DNA of 21,440 nt from Scatosoma sp045577595 (GTDB taxonomy: Bacteria; Bacillota; Clostridia; Christensenellales; Borkfalkiaceae). Of this stretch, positions 7,782-15,599 are shown one piece after another. The notes below the pieces were generated by a model. The model was not told the DNA's origin. It ran no database searches and saw only the letters and a list, made by a program, of their open reading frames with translations. The stretch lies in the NCBI GenBank assembly GCA_045577595.1, contig JAZNIR010000002.1:1-21440 (forward strand), written 5' to 3'. The position numbers and the translations under genes were made by a program. Numbering within the stretch: the first letter of the stretch is position 1; every line of letters begins with the position of its first letter.

Positions 7782-8935
7782 TAATAATAGAAGATAAAAA
7801 ACAATGTACGGGTTGTTATGCGTGCGTAAATAGTTGTCCTAAAAGTTGTATTACTATGCAACGGGATAAAGAAGGCTTTTTATATCCGTCTGTCAACAGC
7901 GAATTATGTATAGAGTGCGGTTTATGTGAAAAAGTTTGTCCTGTTTTACACGATAGAACAAAAAAAGTATCGCAAGGTGTTGCGTATGCTTGTTTGAATA
8001 CGCAAGAATCCGTACGGGAAAAGAGTTCGTCGGGCGGTGTATTTACCGCATTGGCGAATTATATAATCGAACGAGGCGGAGCGGTGTTCGGTGCGGCGTT
8101 TGACGACGATTTTCAAGTTGTACATAAGTGCGTAGAAAAAATAGAAGATTTGGATTGTTTACGCGGTTCGAAATACGTGCAAAGCAAAATAGGCGATACG
8201 TATCAACAAGCGAAAAAGTATTTGCAAGAAAACAGATTGGTTTTATTTACGGGTACGCCTTGTCAAATCGGCGGTTTATATGCTTATTTGGGGCGTGATT
8301 ACGAAAATCTATATACGCAAGATTTGATTTGTCACGGAGCGCCTTCTCCTATGGTTTGGGATAAATACGTTGCCTATCGGACAAGTATGGAAAACGACGC
8401 GAAGCCAAGGAAAATCGCTTTCAGGGCGAAGAATGAGGGCTGGAAGCGATTTTCCGTATCCTTTGTTTTTGACAATAATACGGAATATCGGAAAACGTTG
8501 GATAAGGATTTGTATATGAACGCCTTTTTAAAAAATCTTTGTTTGCGTCCGTCTTGTTATCAGTGTGCGTTTAAAGGATTGGAAAGAGAAAGCGATATTA
8601 CGCTGGCGGATTTTTGGGGAATACAAAACGTTATGCCCGAAATGGATGACGATAAGGGAACGTCGCTTGTTATTATACAATCCGAAAAAGGGGAAAAACT
8701 TTTCAAGGAAATTTCAAAAAATTTAAAGTCTAAACAAGTAGATTTGGAAACTGCTGTGAAGTATAATTCGGCAATGATTGCATCTTGTGCAACACCGAAA
8801 AATCGGGAAAAGTTCTTGTATGAAATCAATTCGGGTAATTTTGGAAAGGTTATTCGAAAACATTCTAAAGTTTCTTTAAAACAAAAAATTAGACGTATAT
8901 TAGGCAAGATAAAAAGGAAACTTTTTAGAAGATAA
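7778..8935 (+). CDS. FrhB-like 4Fe-4S flavoprotein (coenzyme F420 hydrogenase/dehydrogenase beta subunit family), copy 2
   Basis: 385-aa paralogue of the protein at 1901-3073. Two 4Fe-4S motifs are complete: cysteines 10, 13, 16, 20 (CTGCYACVNSCP) and 44, 47, 50, 54 (CIECGLCEKVCP). Then come SSSGGVFTALANYI, LRGSKYVQS, FTGTPCQIGGLYAYL, QDLICHGAPSP and CYQCAF...SDITLADFWG, the order of the FrhB_FdhB N and C domains. The C-terminus is strongly basic. No F420 biosynthesis or hydrogenase partner is present in the window, so the name reflects family, not function. A redox modification of a sugar or an electron supply to a neighbour is a guess. The start overlaps the stop of the flippase remnant (ATGA). 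It is followed by a 135-base gap. Confidence 0.86.
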   Translation: MIIIEDKKQCTGCYACVNSCPKSCITMQRDKEGFLYPSVNSELCIECGLCEKVCPVLHDRTKKVSQGVAYACLNTQESVREKSSSGGVFTALANYIIERGGAVFGAAFDDDFQVVHKCVEKIEDLDCLRGSKYVQSKIGDTYQQAKKYLQENRLVLFTGTPCQIGGLYAYLGRDYENLYTQDLICHGAPSPMVWDKYVAYRTSMENDAKPRKIAFRAKNEGWKRFSVSFVFDNNTEYRKTLDKDLYMNAFLKNLCLRPSCYQCAFKGLERESDITLADFWGIQNVMPEMDDDKGTSLVIIQSEKGEKLFKEISKNLKSKQVDLETAVKYNSAMIASCATPKNREKFLYEINSGNFGKVIRKHSKVSLKQKIRRILGKIKRKLFRR

Positions 8936-9056
8936 AGGTAGTGGAATAAGAGTTAAAATTAATGAGATTATAAATCGACAAACGTAACGTTAATATAAGA
9001 TTTATAAAAGCGTCCCCAAAAATAAAATTTTTATTTATTATCCATTTCATATATTT

Positions 9057-9062
9057 AGGAGG
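9057..9062 (+). promoter_or_regulatory. Perfect Shine-Dalgarno AGGAGG before the EpsG-like gene
   Basis: AGGAGG lies 8 bases before ATG 9071. It is the only full consensus ribosome-binding site I found in the polysaccharide cluster. It follows the longest gene-free gap inside the cluster apart from the pseudogene region. The gap 8936-9070 is AT-rich, and I could not find a convincing promoter or coding remnant in it. Confidence 0.8.
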
Positions 9063-9070
9063 AATAAACT

Positions 9071-10159
9071 ATGGCAATTTATATATGTTTGATTATCTTT
9101 ATTTTATTATTGCCAATATTGGTAACGGGATTTTGTTATACAAAAGTCGCACGAGATAAAGCAGTGGCACTTATTGGTATGAGCGTTATCTTCTTGTTAC
9201 TTGCGTTAAAAGGTGATGTGGGAGCAGATATTTTGGGCTATAAAAAACAATACGAGATTGCAACAACCAAAGCTTGGGGGGATTTTGATTACGTATATTT
9301 TGAAGTGGGATATATTACACTCACTAAATTTTTCTCTAAACTGGAAATATCCTTTCAATTATTTATGGGGTTCGTATATTTATTATCGTGTACTGCGACG
9401 TATTTCTTTATTCGAAAATACTCGGAAAATCCTACGTTTTCATTGATTATATTTATCTGTTATCAGTTTTTTGTTTTTAATATTTCCGGTGTCCGTCAGT
9501 GTATCGCTATGTCAATATGTTTGATTGCTTATATGGTCCTTGAAAGAAAAACCACGAGAAATATTATTTTTGCATTTTTGTTAAACATTCTTGCTATTAC
9601 AATGCATCAATCGGCTATAATCTTTTTAGTGGCGTTATTATTTTCTTTTATCAAATCAAAACGGATTAATATTTGGATATATTTAGGTGTTTTGTGCATA
9701 TCGGTTGTAGGGCGTCCGATTGTCTTTAGTATAGTAAATAAATATTTCCGAGAAGTAGATGTAAGCACGGCTATTGAGCTTGGCGGTAACTTTATCCTTT
9801 TGATAGGGGTAGCACTGCTAATGTACGTAGTGAATGCAAAAACGAATATTTTCAATATTCGCGGGGCTGAATTGCAATTAGAAGAAACTAAAGAAACGCA
9901 TACGTTATTTTTTACGCGTATGTTGTGGCTTTCGATTATTGCAAATATTATTTTTTCTGGGAATGCAATGCTACGTGCGGTAATGTATTTGACTATATTT
10001 ATAATACCAGGCTTACCAAATACTGTGGCTAAAACGGATAAAAAAGTGAAATTATTTTTACAGATTGCGTTGATTTCGTTTTTTATTCTACTCTTTTTTG
10101 TAGACACGTTAATCCCGAATCAACTTGAACTTAGACCGTATAAATTTTTCTGGGAGTAA
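9071..10159 (+). CDS. EpsG family integral membrane protein, probable Wzy-type polymerase
   Basis: 362-aa polytopic membrane protein of the EpsG family (PF14897), which is treated as a Wzy-like polymerase joining repeat units outside the membrane. There is an N-terminal hydrophobic helix (residues 3-20), a second at about 32-47, then the family hallmark DVGADILGYKKQYE (49-62), DYVYFEVGY (73-81), ISGVRQCIAMSI (138-149) with its conserved Arg, and TMHQSAIIFL (177-186). Further hydrophobic segments are near 200-215, 235-250, 283-296 and at the end (332-346). It is the only polymerase candidate in the window, so it should act on the repeat unit flipped by the Wzx at 16756. Translation starts from a strong AGGAGG. 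Specificity cannot be inferred. Confidence 0.85.
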   Translation: MAIYICLIIFILLLPILVTGFCYTKVARDKAVALIGMSVIFLLLALKGDVGADILGYKKQYEIATTKAWGDFDYVYFEVGYITLTKFFSKLEISFQLFMGFVYLLSCTATYFFIRKYSENPTFSLIIFICYQFFVFNISGVRQCIAMSICLIAYMVLERKTTRNIIFAFLLNILAITMHQSAIIFLVALLFSFIKSKRINIWIYLGVLCISVVGRPIVFSIVNKYFREVDVSTAIELGGNFILLIGVALLMYVVNAKTNIFNIRGAELQLEETKETHTLFFTRMLWLSIIANIIFSGNAMLRAVMYLTIFIIPGLPNTVAKTDKKVKLFLQIALISFFILLFFVDTLIPNQLELRPYKFFWE

Positions 10160-10162
10160 GAA

Positions 10163-10213
10163 TTGATAAAAATAATCAAAAAATTAAAATGGAAAATTTC
10201 TTTTAATATTTAA
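10163..10213 (+). pseudogene. Possible 16-codon remnant of a lost gene
   Basis: A TTG at 10163 is preceded 6 bases upstream by GGGAG (10152-10156, inside the end of the EpsG-like gene). It reads (M)IKIIKKLKWKISFNI and then stops at 10211-10213. The basic, hydrophobic pattern resembles the N-terminus of some polysaccharide-locus acyltransferases, but the piece is too short to assign. It may be a gene fragment or chance. The rest of the gap 10214-10249 is AT-rich and shows nothing else. Confidence 0.22.
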
Positions 10214-10249
10214 TCAATATTTATATAAAATGCATATGAGGCATTAATA

Positions 10250-11461
10250 ATGAATAAAGAGCAAGAACTATTATTAAATTTAACCGCGTTAAGTATTGCC
10301 GATAATAATGCTTGTCTAATTTGGGAACTGGAACAATTAAAAGGCATGGATTGGAAAACGGTGGTAAACGAATCGCTTTTACAAGCAATTCCAATTTTAG
10401 CTTTTGATACGGCTTGTGCGTATAAAGACTATATCCCTGAGGATATTTACGATTCTTGGACAAGATTGGCTGCAAATGCTTTAACCGCGAGGTTTTATAT
10501 GCTACAAGCCCAAGAGGACTTAATCGCGTTAATCAAAGCAAAATATCCATATGTTATTTTAAAAGGGACCTCCGCTGCTGCTTATTATCCAGAACCAGAG
10601 TTTAGAGCTTTGGGGGACGTGGATTTTTTAATCCAAAAAAAAGACAAACACGATATTGAAAAATTATTGTTAAGTGCAGGGTATACAAAAAAGGGCGGAA
10701 AGCATCCGAATCACGTGGTTTTTTCAAAAGAAAGAGCGTATATAGAAATGCATTTCGACGTTGCAGGAATACCGTATGGTTGGCGTGGAGATGAAGTACG
10801 TGATTTTTTAAAGCAAGCCGTTTTACAACCTGTTGAAAAAACGCAGTCACAGCAAAGCTTTTATGCCCCCCAAGATATGTATCACGGGTTAATTTTATTA
10901 TTGCATATGCAACATCATATGCTTGGTGAGGGATTGGGTGTTAGACATTTAACGGACTGGGCTGTATATGTTAAACAAACGTATCAACAAGCATTTTGGG
11001 AAGATAAATTAATCCCGTTTTTAAAGAAAATAGGATTATTCTATTACGCACAAGTAATGACGAAAACGTGCGCTTTGTATTTAAAAATTAATTGCCCAAA
11101 TTGGTGTATGGAAATAGACGACGAAGTTTGTGAATTGGTGATTCAAGACATTTTGGACAGCGGAAATTTTGGGCGTAAAAATGAGAATCGAGCAAAAAGC
11201 GCTATGTTGGTTTCCGAACGTGGAAAAAATGGAATGAAGCACAGTGCCTTTTATAACTTGGCGCATGGATTGCATACGTCGGTAATGTTAAAATATCCGA
11301 TTATTAAAAAAATCCCTATTTTATATCCATTTTTATATAGTTGGCGTGCTTTGCGTTTTTTGTTTTTGAGTATAATAGGGAAACGCCCTTCTCTTCATAA
11401 AATGTTGCCAGAAGCAAAGAAAAGGAAGGCGGTTTATACGAAATTAAAAATTTTCGAATAA
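10250..11461 (+). CDS. Nucleotidyltransferase family protein (PF14907-like)
   Basis: 403-aa protein of the uncharacterised nucleotidyltransferase family often found in polysaccharide loci. The signature is VILKGTSAAAYYPEPEFRAL (102-121) followed by GDVDFLI (122-128), the G-[DE]-x-D metal-binding pair of the polymerase-beta nucleotidyltransferase fold. A further acidic residue sits in IEMHFDV shortly after. The C-terminal half contains HGLILLLHMQHHML and LRHLTDWAVY-like helices typical of the family. It is soluble with a basic C-terminus. The substrate is unknown; transfer of a nucleotidyl or phospho-group to a sugar or carrier is inference. GAGG lies 8 bases before the ATG. It is the last gene of the AT-rich left portion of the cluster. 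Confidence 0.75.
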   Translation: MNKEQELLLNLTALSIADNNACLIWELEQLKGMDWKTVVNESLLQAIPILAFDTACAYKDYIPEDIYDSWTRLAANALTARFYMLQAQEDLIALIKAKYPYVILKGTSAAAYYPEPEFRALGDVDFLIQKKDKHDIEKLLLSAGYTKKGGKHPNHVVFSKERAYIEMHFDVAGIPYGWRGDEVRDFLKQAVLQPVEKTQSQQSFYAPQDMYHGLILLLHMQHHMLGEGLGVRHLTDWAVYVKQTYQQAFWEDKLIPFLKKIGLFYYAQVMTKTCALYLKINCPNWCMEIDDEVCELVIQDILDSGNFGRKNENRAKSAMLVSERGKNGMKHSAFYNLAHGLHTSVMLKYPIIKKIPILYPFLYSWRALRFLFLSIIGKRPSLHKMLPEAKKRKAVYTKLKIFE

Positions 11462-11483
11462 TTATTTTAGAGAGAAACGTATC

Positions 11484-12575
11484 ATGAAAATTACGTTTAT
11501 TTGCGCGACGGCGAGAAGCGTCGTGCTTTTCCGTAAAGATTTAATAAAAACGTTGCAGGATAAAGGTTGCGAAGTGTCCGTTATCGCTTTTCATAACGAA
11601 TCGGCGGAAGAAATAGAAAAGCTCGGCGTGCAATATTATCCGTTGCAAGGCGCAAACCGTAGCGCTAATCCCTTTAAAATGCTGTCGCTGAAAAAACGGT
11701 ATTTTCAGATTTTGACGGAAATTCAGCCGGACGTCGTGTTTACGTTTATGTTAAAACCCAACACGTTCGGCGTATTGGCGGCAAAAAAAGCGGGCGTAAA
11801 ACGCATTTATTCGATGGTGGAAGGGATTGGCGACGCTTTTTTAAACGATACGCTGAAATGGAAAATTATCCGCTCTTTGAGTTGCTCGTTGTACAAAAAA
11901 TCCTTTCAATACGCGCAAAAAGTTTTCTTTCTCAATCAAGACGACCAAGCGGAATTTTTAAGTAGAAAACTCGTGAAAGCCAGCCAGTGCGAGTTGGTGC
12001 ACGGCGTTGGCGTTGACTTGACGCGATTTACGTATAAACCTATGCAAAATCACGCTACCTTTCTTATGGTAGCGCGTATGCTGAAAACCAAAGGTGTTTT
12101 GGAATATTGTGAAGCGTCGCGCGCAGTGAAGAAAAAATATCCGAATTCACGTTGTTTATACGTGGGTAGTCAAGACGGCTTGACGACGGCGGATATACAA
12201 AGTTATATAGACGATGGTAGCGTGGAATATTTAGGAGAGCAAAAAGACGTACGCCCGTATTTGGAAGAATGTACGGTGCACGTTTTGCCGACGCACGGCG
12301 AAGGATTTGGGCTTGTGAACGCCGAAGCGGGCGCAATCGGCAGACCGTCGATTACTTGCAACGTGAACGGCGCAAGGGATACCGTCGTGGACGGGTATAA
12401 CGGTTTTTTAATAGAAAAAGGGGACGTTCGCACACTTGTAGAAAAAATGTGTTGGTGTATAGAACACCCCCAAGAAACCGAGCAAATGGGTAAAAATTCC
12501 CGACTGATGACGGAAAACAAATTCGACAGAAAAAAAATCAATCAAACGATTTGTCAAGTGCTTGGAATAGAATAA
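11484..12575 (+). CDS. GT4 family glycosyltransferase (PglA/CapM-like)
   Basis: 363-aa GT-B glycosyltransferase. The N-terminus (KITFICATARSVVLFRKDLI) with F-x-R and the segment VVFTFMLKPNTFGVLAAKKAGV (84-105) then YSMVEGIGDAF (109-119) match the subgroup that includes PglA and CapM, which add a hexose or N-acetylhexosamine to an undecaprenyl-linked sugar. VHGVGVDLTRF (172-182), FLMVARMLKTKGVLEY (193-208), and the EX7E motif EGFGLVNAE (273-281) followed by GAIGRPSI complete the donor site. It is the first gene of the GC-richer right half of the cluster. AGAGAG lies about 9 bases before the ATG. Donor and linkage are not predictable from sequence alone. Confidence 0.88.
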   Translation: MKITFICATARSVVLFRKDLIKTLQDKGCEVSVIAFHNESAEEIEKLGVQYYPLQGANRSANPFKMLSLKKRYFQILTEIQPDVVFTFMLKPNTFGVLAAKKAGVKRIYSMVEGIGDAFLNDTLKWKIIRSLSCSLYKKSFQYAQKVFFLNQDDQAEFLSRKLVKASQCELVHGVGVDLTRFTYKPMQNHATFLMVARMLKTKGVLEYCEASRAVKKKYPNSRCLYVGSQDGLTTADIQSYIDDGSVEYLGEQKDVRPYLEECTVHVLPTHGEGFGLVNAEAGAIGRPSITCNVNGARDTVVDGYNGFLIEKGDVRTLVEKMCWCIEHPQETEQMGKNSRLMTENKFDRKKINQTICQVLGIE

Positions 12576-12596
12576 AATGCAAGGGGTATGTACGAG

Positions 12597-13451
12597 ATGA
12601 AACCGATTGAATTAGAAGAACATAGAAAATTACAAATCGCGATTTTAGAAGATTTGGCGTCGTTTTGCAAGAAACACAACTTGCGTTATTATCTTGCGTA
12701 CGGCACGCTAATTGGCGCAGTGCGCCATCAAGGCTTTATTCCTTGGGACGACGACATTGATATTCAAATGCCCCGCGAAGATTATAATAAGCTGATAGAA
12801 TTGTATAATAAAGAAAAAGGGGAGAACGCCCGTTACTATCTCGTATCGCCCAACGATAAGCGTTCGTTAAACGCTTTTACGAAGATTATTGATACGACAA
12901 CCATCAAAAAACAATTTGGCATAGCGTATAAAACGCCCGACGATTATTTAGGGGTGGATATCGACGTGTTTCCGCTTGACGGCGCGCCGAGCGATAAAGA
13001 AGAATATAAAAAATGGTTTAAAAAGCTCATTTGGCTGTACACCCGTTATTGGTATAAAAATCAAAACAAGCGGGATTCGCTCAAAGGGTGGTTGAAGCTG
13101 TTTATGCATAAACTTCCCGGGATATTCTTATCGAAAAAGGGTATTTTGAAGAAAACGGCGAAATTGCACGCAAAATATCCGTTTGCGGAATGCGAATACG
13201 TTGCCATCGTAGAAGATGCGTCTTGTGATTTTGGCAGTCATACGAAAAAGAGCAATTACGAAGAAAGCGTAATGTTGGATTTTGAAGATAAGAAATTTGC
13301 CGTGCCAAAGGGGTATCACGAAGTTTTAACAGCAATTTACGGGGATTATATGCAGTTGCCCCCGATTGAACAGCAAGTAACGCATCACGTAAATACGGTG
13401 TTTTATAAAGAAAAAAGCGAATCAAACGTTATAGGGAGCGAAAAACAGTGA
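12597..13451 (+). CDS. LicD family phosphotransferase
   Basis: 284 aa from the preferred start. LicD proteins attach a phosphodiester-linked substituent, classically phosphorylcholine from CDP-choline, to a cell-surface glycan. The signature is plain: LRYYLAYGTLIGAVRHQGFI (29-48) then PWDDDIDI (49-56), the nucleotidyltransferase-fold metal site, and VDIDVFPLDGAP further on. The C-terminal YGDYMQLPP is also typical. No choline uptake or activation gene (LicA-C) is in the window, so the substituent may be something else, such as glycerol- or ribitol-phosphate. AAGGGG at 12581-12586 is 10 bases before ATG 12597. The in-frame ATG 12588 lies only 1 base after it, so I prefer 12597. The 3' end overlaps the next start (GTGA). 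Confidence 0.88.
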   Translation: MKPIELEEHRKLQIAILEDLASFCKKHNLRYYLAYGTLIGAVRHQGFIPWDDDIDIQMPREDYNKLIELYNKEKGENARYYLVSPNDKRSLNAFTKIIDTTTIKKQFGIAYKTPDDYLGVDIDVFPLDGAPSDKEEYKKWFKKLIWLYTRYWYKNQNKRDSLKGWLKLFMHKLPGIFLSKKGILKKTAKLHAKYPFAECEYVAIVEDASCDFGSHTKKSNYEESVMLDFEDKKFAVPKGYHEVLTAIYGDYMQLPPIEQQVTHHVNTVFYKEKSESNVIGSEKQ

Positions 13452-14398
13452 ACGAACTTTTTCACCCGTTGGTGTCGATTATCATACCCGTTTATAACGG
13501 CAGTAATTACGTAAAGGAAGCGATTGACAGCGCGCTTGCGCAAACGTATGAAAACGTGGAAATTCTCGTCGTTAACGACGGCTCGAACGACGACGGGAAA
13601 ACGGAAGAAATCGCACGTTCGTACGGGGATAAAATACGGTATTTTCATAAAGAAAACGGGGGCGTATCGTCGGCGTTGAATTTAGGAATACGCGAAATGA
13701 AAGGGGAATATTTTTCGTGGCTTTCCCACGACGATAAATATTTGCCCGATAAAATCAAAAACCAAGTGGAAACGCTTGCTCTTTGTGAAAATAAAAACAC
13801 GCTTGCCCTTTGCGAAAATTTGCAAATGGATAAAAACGGGGAGTTGTTAAGCAAAACGACAAACGCGTATTTTCCCAAAGAGCGTACGTTTACCGATAAG
13901 GAAGCGCTTTATCACTTGTTTAAGCTCGGTACGTTTTGCGGTTGCAGTTTGTTAATACCCAAAACGGCGTTAAAAGAAGCGGGCGGTTTTGACGAAAATT
14001 TGCGTTATAATCAAGACGGTTTTATGTGGGCGAAGATATTTTTAAACGGATACGCGCTCGTTTACAAGCAAGACGTCGATTGCGTAATGCGTATTCACGC
14101 GGGGCAACTCACACAACGCGGAATTGAAATTTATCACCGTGATTGCGAATATATGAGCGAATATCTGTTGCCCGAAATCGTGAAAATCGACGATAAAAAA
14201 AGAAGATTTTTATACGCGTACGCAAAATATAACGCGGTGCATAACACGCCGAGCGTTTGGAAAGCGTGTTTAAAAATAAAGGGCGGTTTATTCTTTTTTG
14301 CCCGTTTAAAAATCCGTATATTCGGATTTTACGGGAGATTACGCCCTGCGGTAAGGAAAGCGTATTACCGCTTGTTTAAAAGGGTAAAAACGCAATAA
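13448..14398 (+). CDS. GT2 family glycosyltransferase
   Basis: 316-aa inverting GT-A enzyme. PLVSIIIPVYNGSNYVKEAI (7-26), ILVVNDGSNDDG (39-50), ENGGVSSALNLGI (69-81) and WLSHDDKYLPDKI (91-103) are the standard GT2 nucleotide-binding and metal-binding motifs. The acceptor half has GCSLLIPKTALKEAGGFDE and NQDGFMWAKIF. The C-terminus is basic and probably lies on the membrane. Translation starts at GTG 13448, supported by AGGGAG 9 bases upstream and a 4-base overlap with licD. Residues 109-126 hold an imperfect tandem repeat (TLALCENKN / TLALCENLQ) at a position where relatives have one such segment. This may be a small duplication. The sugar transferred is unknown. Confidence 0.9.
   Translation: MNELFHPLVSIIIPVYNGSNYVKEAIDSALAQTYENVEILVVNDGSNDDGKTEEIARSYGDKIRYFHKENGGVSSALNLGIREMKGEYFSWLSHDDKYLPDKIKNQVETLALCENKNTLALCENLQMDKNGELLSKTTNAYFPKERTFTDKEALYHLFKLGTFCGCSLLIPKTALKEAGGFDENLRYNQDGFMWAKIFLNGYALVYKQDVDCVMRIHAGQLTQRGIEIYHRDCEYMSEYLLPEIVKIDDKKRRFLYAYAKYNAVHNTPSVWKACLKIKGGLFFFARLKIRIFGFYGRLRPAVRKAYYRLFKRVKTQ
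13772..13825 (+). repeat. Imperfect 27-base tandem repeat inside the GT2 gene
   Basis: Bases 13772-13798 and 13799-13825 encode TLALCENKN and TLALCENLQ. The first 21 bases of the two units differ at two silent positions by hand count. The repeat is in frame and leaves the glycosyltransferase open. It lies just after the SHDD motif, in a loop region. Confidence 0.7.
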
Positions 14399-14414
14399 AA
14401 GGAGCTAAAAAACA

Positions 14415-15599
14415 GTGAAAGTCGCGCAAATTAACGCAAGCTTGCAAGGAAGTACGGGCAAGATTTGCAAAGCCGTCAGCGAGAAATTGACGGAAAAAGG
14501 CGTTGAAAATTATATATTTTATTCGGCGCGGGAAAGCGATTTTTCACGGGGGATAAAATACCAAAAGGACGGATATACCCGTATGCAAACGGGATTTTCC
14601 CGCTTGTTTGGCAATTACGGTTTTAACGCGCGTTCGTCTACGAAAGCGTTGATTAAAAAGTTAAAAACATTGCAAGTAGACGTCGTGCATTTGCATAACG
14701 TACATTCGCATAATTTGCACTTGGGATTGTTTTTCAAGTATATAAAGAGCGCAAACGTAAAAGTATTTTGGACGTTTCACGATTGTTGGGCGTTTACGGG
14801 ATATTGCCCGCATTTCGATATGATTGGGTGCAAGAAATGGCAAACGGGTTGTTACGGTTGCTCGCAAAAAAAACGATACAGTTGGTTGTTCGATAAAAGC
14901 AAACGCTTATACGCGCGCAAACGCCAAGCGATTTGCGGGGTTAAAGATATGACGATTATCACCCCGTCGAATTGGCTGGCGGAGCTTGTAAAACAATCGT
15001 TTTTGAAGGATTATCCCGTCAAAGTAATTCATAACGGGATAGATTTATCCGTATTTAAACCAACGGATAGCGATTTTAAAGAAAAAAACGGCTTGCAAAA
15101 TAAAAAAATCGTACTCGGCGTGGCGTTCGATTGGGGAAAGGCAAAAGGCTTGGACGTCTTTATCGAGCTTTCCAAGCGTCTTACAAGCGATTATCAAATC
15201 GTGCTTATGGGAACGAACGAGAAAATAGACGAGCAGTTGCCCGAAAATATCCTTTCTATTCACAGAACGCAAAATCAAAAAGAACTTGCGGAAATTTACA
15301 CTTCTGCGGACGTGTTCGTCAATCCGACGCGGGAAGAAAATTATCCGACGGTGAATATGGAAGCGATTGCTTGCGGTACGCCCGTCGTAACCTTTCAAAC
15401 GGGCGGTAGCCCCGAAATCGTAGACGAAACGTGTGGTTTCGTCGTGGAAAAAAACGATATAGACGGTATACAGGTATGCGTTGAACGCGTTTGCAAGGGA
15501 AAACCGTTTGCAAAAGAAGATTGCGTAAATAAGGCGCGGGCGTTCGACCAAAAGGAAAGATTGCAAGAATACGTTGCTTTATACGGAGGTGGAAAATGA
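14415..15599 (+). CDS. GT4 family glycosyltransferase (WcaC-like), copy 2
   Basis: 394-aa paralogue of the gene at 5218-6426. N-terminal MKVAQINASLQGSTGKICKA, DVVHLHNVHSHN (89-100), a cysteine-rich segment with Cys 124, 131, 139, 146 and 149 around HDCWAF and MIGCKKW, TPSNWLAELVKQSFLKDYPV, VIHNGIDLSVFKP, VAFDWGKAKGLDVFIELSKR, and an EX7E in EENYPTVNME followed by AIACGTPVV. The first 110 residues differ much more from copy 1 than the second half does. Translation starts at GTG 14415 with AAGGAG roughly 11 bases upstream. The 3' end overlaps the next ATG (ATGA). The two copies probably share a donor sugar, because the donor-binding domain is the conserved half, and may differ in acceptor. That is inference. 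Confidence 0.9.
   Translation: MKVAQINASLQGSTGKICKAVSEKLTEKGVENYIFYSARESDFSRGIKYQKDGYTRMQTGFSRLFGNYGFNARSSTKALIKKLKTLQVDVVHLHNVHSHNLHLGLFFKYIKSANVKVFWTFHDCWAFTGYCPHFDMIGCKKWQTGCYGCSQKKRYSWLFDKSKRLYARKRQAICGVKDMTIITPSNWLAELVKQSFLKDYPVKVIHNGIDLSVFKPTDSDFKEKNGLQNKKIVLGVAFDWGKAKGLDVFIELSKRLTSDYQIVLMGTNEKIDEQLPENILSIHRTQNQKELAEIYTSADVFVNPTREENYPTVNMEAIACGTPVVTFQTGGSPEIVDETCGFVVEKNDIDGIQVCVERVCKGKPFAKEDCVNKARAFDQKERLQEYVALYGGGK
15372..15424 (+). repeat. 53-base exact match to 6190-6242
   Basis: This is the second copy of the identical stretch within the paralogous GT4 genes, in direct orientation. The extended patch 15306-15424 differs from 6124-6242 at three third-codon positions only. Codon style here agrees with the surrounding GC-richer genes, so this copy is the more likely donor in a gene conversion. 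Confidence 0.9.

Noticed and set aside
7607..7861. 84-codon - strand open frame over the flippase remnant
   Set aside because: It extends into the second FrhB-like gene on the opposite strand and has no recognisable features; the + strand frame explains the sequence much better.
8560..8907. 115-codon - strand open frame opposite the second FrhB-like gene
   Set aside because: Lies wholly inside a well-supported gene on the other strand and shows no motif.
8936..9056. Possible internal promoter or terminator before the EpsG-like gene
   Set aside because: The near-palindrome AAATAAAATTTTTATTT has no GC stem, and no -35/-10 pair with acceptable spacing was found (TCGACA and TATAAG are only 13 bases apart).
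9843..9861. Perfect 8-pair hairpin (CGAATATT / AATATTCG, 3-base loop)
   Set aside because: Inside the EpsG-like coding sequence, AT-rich and without a U-tract; most likely chance.
9607..10107. 166-codon - strand open frame opposite the EpsG-like gene
   Set aside because: Antisense shadow of a membrane protein gene; no ribosome-binding site or recognisable domain.
15045..15566. Long open frame on the - strand opposite the second WcaC-like GT4 gene
   Set aside because: It is fully antisense to a strong coding gene, has no family resemblance, and a similar frame appears opposite the paralogue at 6001-6216 simply because the two DNA sequences are alike.
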